Of a DNA stretch of 64,000 nt, positions 8,317 through 16,029 are shown one piece after another. Numbering within the stretch: position 1 is the first letter of the stretch; the number at the start of each line of letters is the position of its first letter. The stretch is from JAIOQJ01 sp963718635 (GTDB taxonomy: Bacteria; Planctomycetota; Planctomycetia; Gemmatales; Gemmataceae). Location: contig OY970367.1 in the NCBI GenBank assembly GCA_963718635.1, positions 6,262,001 through 6,326,000 on the forward strand, read 5' to 3'. A model generated the notes under the pieces. The model saw nothing but the letters and a program-made list of their open reading frames with translations, made no database searches and was not told where the DNA came from. Both the position numbers and the translations under genes were made by a program.

Positions 8317-8879
8317 GAAATCCCGCCGTACCGCACACCCAGCCACACGGTCGGCTCGTCTGGCGTCGTCCAATCGACCCGGTGCTTCTTGGACGCCGGA
8401 ATGTTGATGAAGTCACCCACCTTCATCTCGACCATGCCATCCTCGAACTGCAACCTCGCCGCCCCCTTCAAGACAATGACCCATTCGTGCTGCGCTTGAT
8501 CGTACCAGAAGTCAGCGGGCGAGGCATGGCCGTTCGAGATGATCCGTTCGATGCTCACGTCGGCGGCACGAACGAGAATCTGCACCAGTTCCTTGGGCAA
8601 GTGCTGGCGGAGGTCATCGAAGATGTTCTGGATGCTGTCCCCAACCTGCTCACTGCTCGACCCCAAAGGCTGAAACCGGCGCACTTCCTGCCTATCAACC
8701 TTCACCGTCTCCAAGAACATCTGATTCGGACGCACCCAAAGGCCGTGATCCCCGTACTCCTGCCGGTAAACGACCTGTTCTTCCAGGGTTTCGCTGTGAC
8801 GGGCAGTGCCGATGACGGTGTATTCGTTGCCCTTGTAGTGGCGGTAGCGCCCGGGCGGTATCAAGGCCTTTTCACTCAC
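8313..8879 (-). CDS. DUF1653-cupin fusion protein
   Basis: Two domains lie in 188 residues. Residues 8-62 (IPPGRYRHYKGNEYTVIGTA, ending MFLETV) are a complete DUF1653 domain. Residues 85-188 form a small cupin with EWVIVLKGAARLQFEDG and VGDFINIPASKKHRVDW, like the EvdC-type cupins. DUF1653 is usually a stand-alone domain of about 65 residues, so the fusion is unusual. The start is GTG at 8879, 28 bp after the ferritin-like gene, and the stop overlaps the next start. The classical cupin histidine pair is incomplete in motif 1, so catalysis is uncertain. No signal peptide is seen. Confidence 0.8.
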   Translation of the reverse strand: MSEKALIPPGRYRHYKGNEYTVIGTARHSETLEEQVVYRQEYGDHGLWVRPNQMFLETVKVDRQEVRRFQPLGSSSEQVGDSIQNIFDDLRQHLPKELVQILVRAADVSIERIISNGHASPADFWYDQAQHEWVIVLKGAARLQFEDGMVEMKVGDFINIPASKKHRVDWTTPDEPTVWLGVRYGGIS

Positions 8880-8907
8880 TTACTCGCTCTCCGTATTCAG
8901 CAGGCGT

Positions 8908-9477
8908 CTACTTTCGGTGCTTACAATAGCCCTTTGATTCTTCGACGAGAAATTTCTTTTCCAAATCAACATCGTTGAAACTGGTCTTCTTTCCCCAGCC
9001 GAAGATTTTCTCGAACAACGGCAGCAGCCGACTGTTTTGAAGTCCTTGCTGAAAATAGACTTCGTGTTCCTTCTCTTTTATCCCCATTTCGTACAACACT
9101 TCGTCGTGTGTAGTAATTCCAATTTCATTGAAGTAGCGCATCATGATGAAATACTCGCAGACGTTTCCGCTTTCCAGGCGTCCTGCGAAGTAGTACGGCA
9201 TGAACCACCCGATGACATAACAACTGGCCGAAATGATCTTGCCGATGATGTGATATTTGATTTCGCAGTAACGCGACGGCGGAATGTCGTATTGCCCCAT
9301 GATGGCAAGAACGGATTCTCGGTGTCGCCACTCATCCTTCTCGATCTGCGTGATCGCCACTTTCTCGTCTGGATTCTTGACCGAACCGGCGTGGCCGATG
9401 TACGCAAACGCCGCTGCTTTCTCGGCTGAATACGCCAATTGAAGGAGCTTCACGAGTTTTGGATGTTGAATGTTCAC
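8908..9477 (-). CDS. Ferritin-like di-iron domain protein
   Basis: The 189-residue helical protein has three carboxylate/histidine stretches typical of ferritin-like folds: SAEKAAAFAYIGH near the start, IEKDEWRHRES at about residue 45, and KEKEHEVYFQQ at about residue 140. A hydrophobic stretch (ASCYVIGWFMPYYFAG) lies in between. The size and spacing fit the group that includes COQ7/MiaE-like hydroxylases, but no specific member can be named. It is probably cytosolic or membrane-associated. It lies in a minus-strand run, 42 bp after the DUF2103-like gene and 28 bp before the DUF1653-cupin gene. Confidence 0.75.
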   Translation of the reverse strand: MNIQHPKLVKLLQLAYSAEKAAAFAYIGHAGSVKNPDEKVAITQIEKDEWRHRESVLAIMGQYDIPPSRYCEIKYHIIGKIISASCYVIGWFMPYYFAGRLESGNVCEYFIMMRYFNEIGITTHDEVLYEMGIKEKEHEVYFQQGLQNSRLLPLFEKIFGWGKKTSFNDVDLEKKFLVEESKGYCKHRK

Positions 9478-9519
9478 TCTGCAAGCTCCTTCATGTCTGG
9501 ATTCCAGGTTCTATCATCT

Positions 9520-9891
9520 TCAATCCTCCCCATTGGTCCGGTCATACACCACAGCACCCCGCAATTCCCTGCCTACCACCCTGGATATGTCATTCACAAT
9601 ATCCACTAGATTCGCTTCCAACTCTCGAACATACAGATACACTTCTTGAACGCTTCCCTTGGTGCGAAAGATCAGCTTCATGGTGTTTACATGCGTGGTA
9701 TCCGCAGGACGGCGGATAGTGACCGAAAGTTTTCCGCCCTTCGCAACCGAGATTATCCCTGGCCGGACGGACTCGAACCAGGACAGGACGCCCAGCTTCT
9801 TTACGACACTATCGGCGCCGTCAATGAGGGTCGTATGGCCCCCATTAACCTGTGAGCCTTGCACATGCCCTTTTTTGTTGCCGAGTCCCAT
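9520..9891 (-). CDS. DUF2103-like small protein
   Basis: The 123-residue protein starts at 9891 with AGGA five bases upstream. Key segments are GGHTTLIDGADSVVKKL, SVRPGIISVAKGGKLSVTI, DTTHVNTMKLIFRTKGSVQE and VYLYV. The H..LIDG..., PG.I and KGS.QEV.. pattern recalls DUF2103 (predicted metal-binding) proteins. No experimentally known role. No signal peptide; probably cytosolic. It is in line with the neighbouring minus-strand small genes. Confidence 0.6.
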   Translation of the reverse strand: MGLGNKKGHVQGSQVNGGHTTLIDGADSVVKKLGVLSWFESVRPGIISVAKGGKLSVTIRRPADTTHVNTMKLIFRTKGSVQEVYLYVRELEANLVDIVNDISRVVGRELRGAVVYDRTNGED

Positions 9892-9972
9892 GTTTCCTAC
9901 TCTTCCGGCACGGACCAATGACCAAAGGCATTCGTTGGAGCAAAGGGTAGAATAGTTGTGTCTCGCTTGAGC

Positions 9973-10218
9973 CTATGCCAACTCATACATCCCTTGTCCG
10001 GCTTTCTTGAGCTTCCCTTGCTTGACCAATTCATCCCAGACGGCTTTCCCAAACTGGCTCGGCGGCGCAATGGCTACGATGGCCGTGGAGCCGCCGCTCG
10101 TGGTCGGTCGCTGGGACACTTTCGAGTCCTCGTCCAGTTGGGTGAGCTTGAGGCGTTTCTTGAAAGCCTTTAACGCATCTTTCAGTTCTTTCTCGGTCGG
10201 CGGTGTGGGTTCAGTCAT
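9973..10218 (-). CDS. Small conserved planctomycete protein (81 aa)
   Basis: The chosen start is the ATG at 10218 with GGAG 8 bases upstream. The product begins MTEPTPPTEKELKDALKAFK, continues KRLKLTQLDEDS, and ends QFGKAVWDELVKQGKLKKAG followed by QGMYELA. I recall this pattern (ALKAFKKRLKLT.LD, GG....I.AI.PP..F...VW.ELV..G.L...G.G.YEL) from many planctomycete and other soil-bacterium genomes, without a function. It could be a small DNA- or ribosome-associated protein, but nothing proves it. Confidence 0.6.
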   Translation of the reverse strand: MTEPTPPTEKELKDALKAFKKRLKLTQLDEDSKVSQRPTTSGGSTAIVAIAPPSQFGKAVWDELVKQGKLKKAGQGMYELA

Positions 10219-10298
10219 AGGTGTCTCCTCCGAGAGCCTTTCCGTAAAAGACGATTGGGCAATTTCCTGCTGAAGCTGTCGGACATGGTTTGCCCCGA

Positions 10299-10505
10299 TC
10301 AAGTCAAGCGTCGGCGTTCGCCGTTCGACTCGTCCACCGATGGCCTGCCGACTCCATCGCCGGAAAGATAGTGCAATTCGATGAACAGGCGGTGCATCGA
10401 ATTGTAAGCCCGATCCATCAGTTTAAGGAGTAGATCGCCAGGAAGAAAGCCGGTCTTCACCATTCGCTCTCGCAAACGATAAAGATAACCCAGGCTGGGC
10501 TGCAC
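10299..10505 (-). CDS. Small conserved protein (about 68 aa)
   Basis: From a GTG at 10505 the frame gives QPSLGYLYRLRERMVKTGFL, then PGDLLLKLMDRAYNSMHRLF, IELHYLS. The LGYL.RLRERM...GF.P.D and AYDAMH.L...LHYLSC pattern recurs in Gemmataceae small proteins of unknown function. The frame stays open upstream to a TGA at about 10557, so the true start may be further up. The C-terminus (GVGRPSVDESNGERRRLT) looks atypical and may reflect a junction. Confidence 0.45.
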   Translation of the reverse strand: MQPSLGYLYRLRERMVKTGFLPGDLLLKLMDRAYNSMHRLFIELHYLSGDGVGRPSVDESNGERRRLT

Positions 10506-10556
10506 AGAACCGTTGGTCGTCTTGGCTTGATCCTTCGTGATGGAATCCCGATCAGT

Positions 10557-10966
10557 TCATGTCCTCGTTTCGGACGAATTGCCGGACTTGACGAGATTGC
10601 TCATCGTTTCACCCTCTTTGACCCACCCTTTTTTGTTCGCCACGAACTCCGAATCATCGCCGCCGTAGAAGAAGATCATGCCGTGGAGTTCGTCGCCATT
10701 GACCACGGCCCAGCCCCGGCGCTGGGCGGCATCCATCTCGGCGTTGCCGTCCCAAGTCCATTCGAGGGTTGATTAGCCGCCCCTCATCGTCAAGCAGCAA
10801 TCCACGAGGCCGTGAACGTATCCGAAGCGAAACTGGCCGTGCCCTTCTGGTCGAACTCGAAGCAGCCTTCTTCCTCCTCGTCAATGAATTTCTCCTCCCA
10901 GGCGTTCATCGAGACGATCCGCCAGCGACCAGCGAAGGGGTTCGGAGCTTTTGCCTTCTTTGCCAT
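10557..10966 (-). pseudogene. Inactivated conserved protein: one frameshift and one stop
   Basis: The gene starts well at 10966 (MAKKAKAPNPFAGRWRIVSM, then NAWEEKFIDEEEEGCFEFD) but ends in the wrong frame after GTASFA. In the next frame the text continues FGYVHGLVDCCLTMRGG. It then meets TAA at 10775-10773 and resumes with LEWTWDGNAEMDAAQRRGWA, VVNGDELHGMIFFYGGDDSE and FVANKK. This is the full order of a conserved family (GRWRIVSM..W, FGYVHG, EWTW.GNDEMD.A.GRGWA, GDELHGMIFFH.GD.S.F). A frameshift near 10824 plus the stop make it a clear pseudogene. Confidence 0.7.
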
Positions 10967-10970
10967 CGTC

Positions 10971-11540
10971 CTACTTGATTTCGTCCTGATCTTGATCCTT
11001 ATCCTTCGTGGGCTGTGGCCGGTCAGGGATGTAAGGAATCAGTCCCCGGCGCAGCGCCTCCTCTTGAAACGGTCGCTTCAGAAATCGAGCGTCAACTAGA
11101 ATGCCGTTGATTTCGATCATCCACGCCATCGGGTTTTGGGTTATCCGACTGCGAAGCGACCACGCCGGGTCCATCGGCCCAATCTTCAGCATTTTGCGAA
11201 TCAACATGGACTTGCCTTGCCCCGTGCTTTCGCCAACGCCGAACGCCTTGTCGATGGCGGTCAGTTTCAGGTGGGGCTTCTGGCTGCTGTCGTCCAGAAA
11301 GTTCACCCAGCCGATTGTGCGCACAATGCCGCAAGCCCATGTGTTCGACCTGCCGCTGACCAACGGCGACGGTCGTTTGCGGGCCAGTTTTTCGGTCAGG
11401 CGGCGGCAGAGATCGGCGTATTCTTGGTTCAGATGCTCACGGCAAAAAGCATCGACCAAACCGGCGATGACCTCGAAGACGGGTTGCACATTCTCGGCGA
11501 TCCCGCTTGGACTTTTTCGCTTAGCCATTGCTGTCTCCAT
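10971..11540 (-). CDS. DUF6398-domain protein
   Basis: The 189-residue protein matches the DUF6398 pattern: VFEVIAGLVDAFCREHLNQE, then ADLCRRLTEKLARKRPSPLV, RSNTWACGIVRTIGWVNFL, a helix with FGVGESTGQGKS, and NPMAWMIEINGILVDAR. The FGV..STG..KS segment looks like a helix-turn-helix, so DNA binding is possible but unproven. The C-terminus is highly charged (KDKDQDQDEIK). It is the first gene of the minus-strand run and lies 4 bp before the pseudogene at 10557-10966. Confidence 0.7.
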   Translation of the reverse strand: METAMAKRKSPSGIAENVQPVFEVIAGLVDAFCREHLNQEYADLCRRLTEKLARKRPSPLVSGRSNTWACGIVRTIGWVNFLDDSSQKPHLKLTAIDKAFGVGESTGQGKSMLIRKMLKIGPMDPAWSLRSRITQNPMAWMIEINGILVDARFLKRPFQEEALRRGLIPYIPDRPQPTKDKDQDQDEIK

Positions 11541-11793
11541 TATTGGCGATCTGGCGATCCCCGTAACGCTAACTAAATCCCCAACTCGGCAGCTATACCG
11601 GCCAGAACAACTGACATTGCACGATTATCCTTTTCAGGCGATACTTACCCACCACGAACGGATTCGTCGCACGGTGCATCTCTTTTCCAGCACCGCTGCA
11701 ATACTTGCTGTTTAGCTCATGGATGAGGCATCTGCTCTTGGGTGGGCGCAACGTACTCGGTACGTCGCTTCCATCTCGAAAGGATACCGAGTC

Positions 11794-12030
11794 ATGGTTG
11801 CAATTCACGAGCAATTCACCCTCCAAATGCGTAACCGTCTCAAGACTGCTGGCATGGGGTTGGGGTTGGTGCGACTGCTTCAGAAGGCACGGCGTTTCGA
11901 GGAGGCAAGATCGACGCTTTCCATGCTCGAAAACGGTTTCCAAGGCGTTGCGGTGCAGACAGAGAAGCGAAGTCAGCAACCTCGCAAGACGAGTCGAAGA
12001 AGATTTTCGGTCATAGCGAAATCGGCGTGA
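11794..12030 (+). CDS. Small conserved protein (78 aa)
   Basis: The start at 11794 has AAAGGA nine bases upstream. The core reads FTLQMRNRLKTAGMGLGLVR, then LLQKARRFEEARSTLSMLEN and GFQGVA, followed by a basic tail ending IAKSA. I recall this MRN.LKT.GMGLGLVRLLQKA...EAR.TL..LENGFQGVA pattern from Gemmataceae proteins without a function. It looks like one amphipathic helical hairpin. The frame is open to 11719, but those residues are not family-like. Confidence 0.55.
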   Translation: MVAIHEQFTLQMRNRLKTAGMGLGLVRLLQKARRFEEARSTLSMLENGFQGVAVQTEKRSQQPRKTSRRRFSVIAKSA

Positions 12031-12219
12031 TGAGGATGATGGGTCAGGAACGTCACGACCGCTTCGTGGAAGTCCTCGACGTACTCGGCCTGCGCCTACT
12101 CACCGCGAGTCAGGGACTAAACGCCTTTGTTTAGTTGGACGGCGTCGTCTTCGCCACAGGTTGCGGCGAAGCAGCATCGCCTTCTGCCGTCGCCACCCGC
12201 ACGCTCATCACAGTAGCTT

Positions 12220-12349
12220 TAGTTCCCGCCAGAACAACGAGCGTCCCGACGCCTTCCGTGCTTTCGCCGGTTGCGATGACGCCACACTCGACAAGTTGAT
12301 GGTCCAGATCGGCCAAGCGCCGAAGCCGAGGAAGGCGAGGGAAAAATGA
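12220..12349 (+). pseudogene. Possible C-terminal gene fragment before the GGCT gene
   Basis: The stretch reads NNERPDAFRAFAGCDDATLD, then KLMVQIGQAPKPRKAREK, and its TGA overlaps the next ATG as ATGA, which is typical of a real gene end. The residues before it are out of character, and no start fits. The minus strand of 12131-12316 is also open, so the coding strand is not certain. Apart from this, the 12031-12345 interval shows nothing I can name. Confidence 0.3.
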
Positions 12350-12801
12350 ACGGCGATCAGTGGTACTTCGCTTACGGCAGCAACTTGTTCGTTGACCAAA
12401 AGGAAAAACGCACGGGTCGCATCAGACAGGAGTTTCGTTCACGCTTGGTGGGCTATCGCTTTGCGTTCAACAAGCGTGGAGGCAGCGGTCAGGTTTATGC
12501 CAACATCGTTCCCGATGGTTCCGCTGAAACATGGGGAGTAGTTTACCTCTGCAATCCTGAAGCAATTCGGGGCATGGATCGCTACGAAGGCGTGTCGAGC
12601 GGCCACTATGAACGCATCCATGTTAAGGTGGAACAGGTTTCTGGCGAGTTGGTCGAAGCGATCACCTACATCGCCGGTGAAGACTATGTTTGCGATCCTG
12701 GCAAACCCAGCGACGAGTACCTGGGCAAGATCATTTCTGGTGCTCGACACCATCACTTGCCCGAAGAGTACGTCAAGATGATCGACGCTTTGGCGCAATA
12801 G
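12346..12801 (+). CDS. Gamma-glutamylcyclotransferase (AIG2/GGCT-like) family protein
   Basis: The 151-residue protein begins with the family signature WYFAYGSNL at residues 6-14. GYRFAFNKRG, then ETWGVVYLCNPEA and MDRYEGVSSGHYERI follow; the glutamate in RYEG is the expected catalytic residue. Family members convert gamma-glutamyl amines or peptides to 5-oxoproline in the cytosol. The ATG overlaps an upstream TGA. The gene leads a plus-strand set of small accessory genes that runs to 16 kb. Confidence 0.85.
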   Translation: MNGDQWYFAYGSNLFVDQKEKRTGRIRQEFRSRLVGYRFAFNKRGGSGQVYANIVPDGSAETWGVVYLCNPEAIRGMDRYEGVSSGHYERIHVKVEQVSGELVEAITYIAGEDYVCDPGKPSDEYLGKIISGARHHHLPEEYVKMIDALAQ

Positions 12802-12876
12802 TTCCTGGAGTCATCAAGACGAACCCGCCCGTCCCCAATCTTGTTTTCCTCCCGGGCCACCTTCGCAGGAGCAGCC

Positions 12877-13150
12877 ATGACCACCCGCCGCACCTTCCTG
12901 CAAACCACCGCCGCCCTCGCCGGATCTTGTATCCTCCCCCGCAGCCTCTTCGCCACGACCGCCGTTCCCCGACCCCGTTTTCTAGTCCATTGAACACGCC
13001 CATGAGCCGATTCTTGAGCGTGCCACCGAGGGCCTTGACAAGCTGACGGCGAGCGATGGGGACAGGATCATCAGGCTCGTCGTTCGGCGCCGCCGCCTGA
13101 ACCTTCTGGAAGTTCAACGGGAACCTGGGTCCACATGCCTGCGAGCTTGA
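12877..13150 (+). pseudogene. Remnant of a Tat-exported protein: deletion, frameshift and stop
   Basis: After AGGAG, an ATG at 12877 opens MTTRRTFLQTTAALAGSCIL, then PRSLFATTAVP, a clear twin-arginine signal peptide. The frame then stops at about 12993 after only 38 residues. In the next frame from 12971 the text reads DPVF, a TAG at 12983-12985, then SIEHAHEPILERATEGLDKL, TASDGDRIIRLVVRRRRLN and LLEVQ. This fits a known exported planctomycete family in which AHEPILERA.EGL.KL....DRIIRLVVRRC.LNL.E follows a longer spacer. The spacer and the C-terminus are missing. Confidence 0.6.
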
Positions 13151-13206
13151 AGCACTTCATTAAGGCGAACACGCCGGTGGTGATGTTGCTGGTACATTTG
13201 AAGTGA
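13120..13206 (+). pseudogene. C-terminal fragment of a cupin-like protein
   Basis: Directly after the Tat remnant one frame reads GTWVHMPASLKHFIKANTPV, then VMLLVHLK, and stops at 13204-13206. GTWVHMPA.L.H.I.A.TPVVMLL is the end of a small cupin barrel as seen in DUF-type cupins. No start or first half is present, so two unrelated gene pieces have been joined here. Confidence 0.45.
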
Positions 13207-13230
13207 TGGCACACTGACTGGAGAAGTGAT

Positions 13231-14187
13231 ATGAGAAGTCCATTCGCATCCTCGTTGTCGTTGGTCCTGATGTTACTGGTCCTGTTGGCTGAACGGTCGG
13301 TCGGCCAGGAAGCATCCGTCAAGGCAACCGACCCTCTCGGCCCCGGTGACCACACTCGCACCCTTATGATGGGCGAGCAGAAGCGGACATACCTCGCCCA
13401 TGTTCCGAAGGACTACGACCCGAAGAAGCCTGCCCCGGTGGTGCTGGCACTTCACGGAGCCATGATGAACGGGCCGATGATGGTCTGGTTTTCGGGCCTC
13501 AACAAGACATCAGACAAGGCGGGCTTCATCGTTGTATATCCGAGCGGAACCGGAACTGGTTCCTTCCTTTTCTGGAATTCGGGCGGCTTCAAAAGGAAGA
13601 TGGCCGAAGGCAAAGCCGACGACGTGGCCTTCATCGGCAAGGTGCTGGACGACCTTGGCGCCGTGGTCAAGATGGACGAAAAGCGGGTCTACGCCTGCGG
13701 CATGAGCAATGGGGCGATGATGTGCTACCGGCTCGCCGCCGAACTGTCTGACCGCATCGCCGCTATCGCACCCGTGGCTGGGACCATCGCTATCGAGGAA
13801 AGCAAACCGAAGCGACCCGTGCCCGTCATCCACTTCCACGGCACCCAGGATAAGTTCGTGCCGTTCGAGTTGGCGAAAGGGAAGACACCGTCGTTCATGA
13901 AGCTGAAAAGCGTCGAGGACTCGGTTCAGACCTGGGTGAAGCTGAACGGCTGCGAAGAAAAGCCGAAGAACGACGTCCTTTCCAAGGACGGTGATGAACT
14001 GAAAGTGGCTCGGAAGACTTTCGGCGGCGGCAAAGATGGGGCTGAAGTCGTGCTGGTCGTCGTCGAAGAAGGCGGTCATACTTGGCCCGGCCAAGAACCG
14101 CCCGTGGGCTTCATCGGCAAGTCGGCCAAGAATATCTCGGCGAACGATCTGATATGGGAGTTCTTCCAGAAGCACCCGAAGAAGTGA
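13231..14187 (+). CDS. Secreted PHB-depolymerase/feruloyl-esterase-like hydrolase (LpqC type)
   Basis: The 318-residue protein has a signal peptide (residues 1-26, ending ERSVGQ). The alpha/beta-hydrolase core shows LALHGAMMNG (oxyanion), GMSNGAMMCYRLA (nucleophile Ser), HGTQDKFVP (Asp) and GGHTWPG (His), the standard order for PHB depolymerase or feruloyl esterase family 1. The likely role is ester hydrolysis of plant or microbial polymers outside the cytoplasm. GGAG precedes the ATG. The cupin gene follows after 12 bp, suggesting one transcript. The complete triad argues it is functional despite the decayed neighbours upstream. Confidence 0.85.
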   Translation: MRSPFASSLSLVLMLLVLLAERSVGQEASVKATDPLGPGDHTRTLMMGEQKRTYLAHVPKDYDPKKPAPVVLALHGAMMNGPMMVWFSGLNKTSDKAGFIVVYPSGTGTGSFLFWNSGGFKRKMAEGKADDVAFIGKVLDDLGAVVKMDEKRVYACGMSNGAMMCYRLAAELSDRIAAIAPVAGTIAIEESKPKRPVPVIHFHGTQDKFVPFELAKGKTPSFMKLKSVEDSVQTWVKLNGCEEKPKNDVLSKDGDELKVARKTFGGGKDGAEVVLVVVEEGGHTWPGQEPPVGFIGKSAKNISANDLIWEFFQKHPKK

Positions 14188-14199
14188 GGCGATTCGATC

Positions 14200-14679
14200 A
14201 TGACACGTCAGCGAACTTTGAGATCGCCCGCCGAGGGCCGCACCATCGCTGTCGTCGGCGACGTGTATCGCTTTCTGGCGACCGGCGACGAAACGAACGG
14301 CAAGTACGCCTTATGGGAAGCCATCGTGCCTCCGGGCGGCGGGCCTCCTCCGCACGTCCACAGCCGAGAGGAAGAAGGTTTTTACATCCTCGAAGGCGAG
14401 ATCACGATTCAGATCGGCGAGGAGAGGATCGTGGGGACGGCAGGAATTTTCGCCAATATGCCAGTCGGAACGCCGCATTCCTTCAAGAATGACAGCGGTA
14501 AACCGGCCAAAATGCTGATCTCGGTGGCCCCTGCCGGTCTGGAGCAAATGTTCTTCGAGGTTGGCCTCCCGGTTGCCCAAGGAGCCACGACTGCCGTATC
14601 GCCCACGAAGGCAGAAATCGAGAAAATACTGGCGATTGCGCCGAGGTATGGGATCGAACTTTTGCTGCCGGGGCATTGA
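14200..14679 (+). CDS. Cupin-domain protein (quercetin-dioxygenase-like)
   Basis: The 159-residue protein is a single cupin. Motif 1 is PPPHVHSREEEGFYILEGEI (two His and a Glu as metal ligands), and motif 2 runs through FANMPVGTPHSFKN with the third His. This is the ligand set of metal-dependent cupins such as quercetin 2,3-dioxygenase-like proteins; the real substrate is unknown. There is no signal peptide. It lies 12 bp after the esterase and 9 bp before the DUF1697 gene. Confidence 0.85.
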   Translation: MTRQRTLRSPAEGRTIAVVGDVYRFLATGDETNGKYALWEAIVPPGGGPPPHVHSREEEGFYILEGEITIQIGEERIVGTAGIFANMPVGTPHSFKNDSGKPAKMLISVAPAGLEQMFFEVGLPVAQGATTAVSPTKAEIEKILAIAPRYGIELLLPGH

Positions 14680-14688
14680 AGAACAACC

Positions 14689-15228
14689 ATGAAGCGATGG
14701 ATAGGGCTATTTCGTGGGATCAATGTCGTCGGCAACAACCTTTTGCCGATGAAGTCCCTCGTTCGTCATCTCAAAGCGATGAAGCTGAAAAACATCAAGA
14801 CCTACATTCAAAGCGGGAATGTCGTTTTTGACACAACATTCAAGAACCTGACCTCACTCACGAAGTCCATCGTCGCAAAGATCGCAGACGAGCATGGCTT
14901 TGCGCCGACGCTCTTGCTCATCAGCCCGGACGCATTGCAGCAGGCAATCGACTGCAATCCGTTTCCCCATGCCGGTCCTGAACCCAAATCGCTACATTTC
15001 TTCTTCCTCGACAAACCGTCAACGAATCCGAATACGAAGGCACTTGAGTCAGCCAAAGCAGAAACGGAATGCTATGTTCTGACTGACCTTGTGTTTTATC
15101 TTCACGCACCAGATGGTATTGGCCGCTCAAAATTGGCTTCGAGGGTCGAAAAACACCTGGGAGTGATGGCAACCGCCCGTAATTTTCGCACCGTGGAAAA
15201 ACTGATGGCGTTGGCCTTGGAATCTTGA
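14689..15228 (+). CDS. DUF1697-family protein
   Basis: The 179-residue protein begins MKRWIGLFRGINVVGNNLLP with MKSLVRHLKAMKLKNIKTYI and QSGNVVF, the defining N-terminal pattern of DUF1697 (LRGINVGG.N...M..L......G...V.TYIQSGNVVF). The remaining parts, including the late GIGRSKLASRVEKHLGV and ARNFRTVEKL, also fit. The family is common in soil bacteria, often beside DUF1801 proteins as here, and has no established function. Probably cytosolic. Confidence 0.9.
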   Translation: MKRWIGLFRGINVVGNNLLPMKSLVRHLKAMKLKNIKTYIQSGNVVFDTTFKNLTSLTKSIVAKIADEHGFAPTLLLISPDALQQAIDCNPFPHAGPEPKSLHFFFLDKPSTNPNTKALESAKAETECYVLTDLVFYLHAPDGIGRSKLASRVEKHLGVMATARNFRTVEKLMALALES

Positions 15229-15283
15229 CTGTCGGCTTCATGCAGCAGAAGATGATCGGTTCCCGACAACCTACAGTGAAAAT

Positions 15284-15697
15284 ATGCCAAAACTGCAAAA
15301 GCCCAGGAACATTGACGGATACCTTTCGCAGTTCCCCGCCGACGTGCAGGCAATCCTTGAGCAAGTGCGAGCAACGATCCGCCAAGCTGCGCCCGATGCC
15401 AAAGAAGTCATCAGTTACCAGATGCCCGCCTTCAAGCAGCACGGCATTCTGGTCTACTTCGCTGCTTGGAAGAAACACATCGGACTGTACCCGCCGATCT
15501 CCGGCGACAAGGCCCTTGAGAAAGCAGTCGCTCGCTACGCCGGGCCGAAGGGGAATCTTCAGTTTGCGCTCGATGAGCCTATTCCCTTCGACCTCATCGA
15601 ACGAATCGTGAAGTTGCGAGTGAAGCAAGATGCGGAGAAGGCGGCAGCGAAGAGGAAGAAGTCTCAGACTTCACGCAAGGTGAGGGAATCAAAATGA
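15284..15697 (+). CDS. DUF1801 (YdhG-like) protein
   Basis: The 137-residue protein reads IDGYLSQFPADVQAILEQVR, then ATIRQAAPDAKEVISYQMPA, FKQHGILVYFAAWKKHIGLY and PPISGD. This is the classic DUF1801 sequence with its iron-chaperone/YdhG-like fold. The tail is Lys-rich. The family function is poorly known. Its stop overlaps the ATG at 15694, so it is coupled to the broken GyrI-like gene that follows. Confidence 0.9.
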   Translation: MPKLQKPRNIDGYLSQFPADVQAILEQVRATIRQAAPDAKEVISYQMPAFKQHGILVYFAAWKKHIGLYPPISGDKALEKAVARYAGPKGNLQFALDEPIPFDLIERIVKLRVKQDAEKAAAKRKKSQTSRKVRESK

Positions 15698-16029
15698 ACG
15701 TCGAGTTCATCAAAGAACCAGTTCGGTTCCACCTGCATGGCATCGGTGGCGTAGTCGAGAACGAGAAGTACGGCGAAGTCGGCTTGCGCCTGATGAACGA
15801 AATGTGACAGGTGGTCAAAGCGGCCAAGATTCCGACGACGGGCATCAACCAATGGGCGTACTTGCTGGACGGCAGGATGTTCGTCGGCGTCGAACTCCGA
15901 AGCCCGCAGCCTGTGTCGATTCCCGGTCAACTTGAGTCGCTTGAGTTCGAGTTGCAGCGTTACATGAAGCATGTCCACATTGGACCGTACCAAGCATTGC
16001 CTCAACAAAGTCAACGGTTTCCGTGGTAA
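15694..16029 (+). pseudogene. GyrI-like/effector-binding-domain gene, inactivated by TGA and 3' truncation
   Basis: The frame reads MNVEFIKEPVRFHLHGIGGV, then VENEKYGEVGLRLMNEM. It meets TGA at 15805-15807 and continues in the same frame QVVKAAKIPTTGINQWAYLL, DGRMFVGVELRS and RYMKHVHIGPYQALPQ. Homologues have Trp at the stop position (NEMW..VK), so a TGG-to-TGA change is the simplest cause. After LPQ the text loses family character and ends QSQRFPW, so the C-terminal third is also missing. GyrI-like domains bind small effectors. Its start overlaps the DUF1801 stop. Confidence 0.7.

Noticed and set aside
12131..12316. Minus-strand gene ending VAKTTPSN
   Set aside because: It overlaps a plus-strand fragment coupled to the GGCT gene, has no ribosome site that I trust, and matches no family I know.
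15805..15807. Recoded TGA (Trp or selenocysteine) in the GyrI-like gene
   Set aside because: Other genes here use TGA as a normal stop, no SECIS-like hairpin was seen, and the gene is also truncated at its 3' end.
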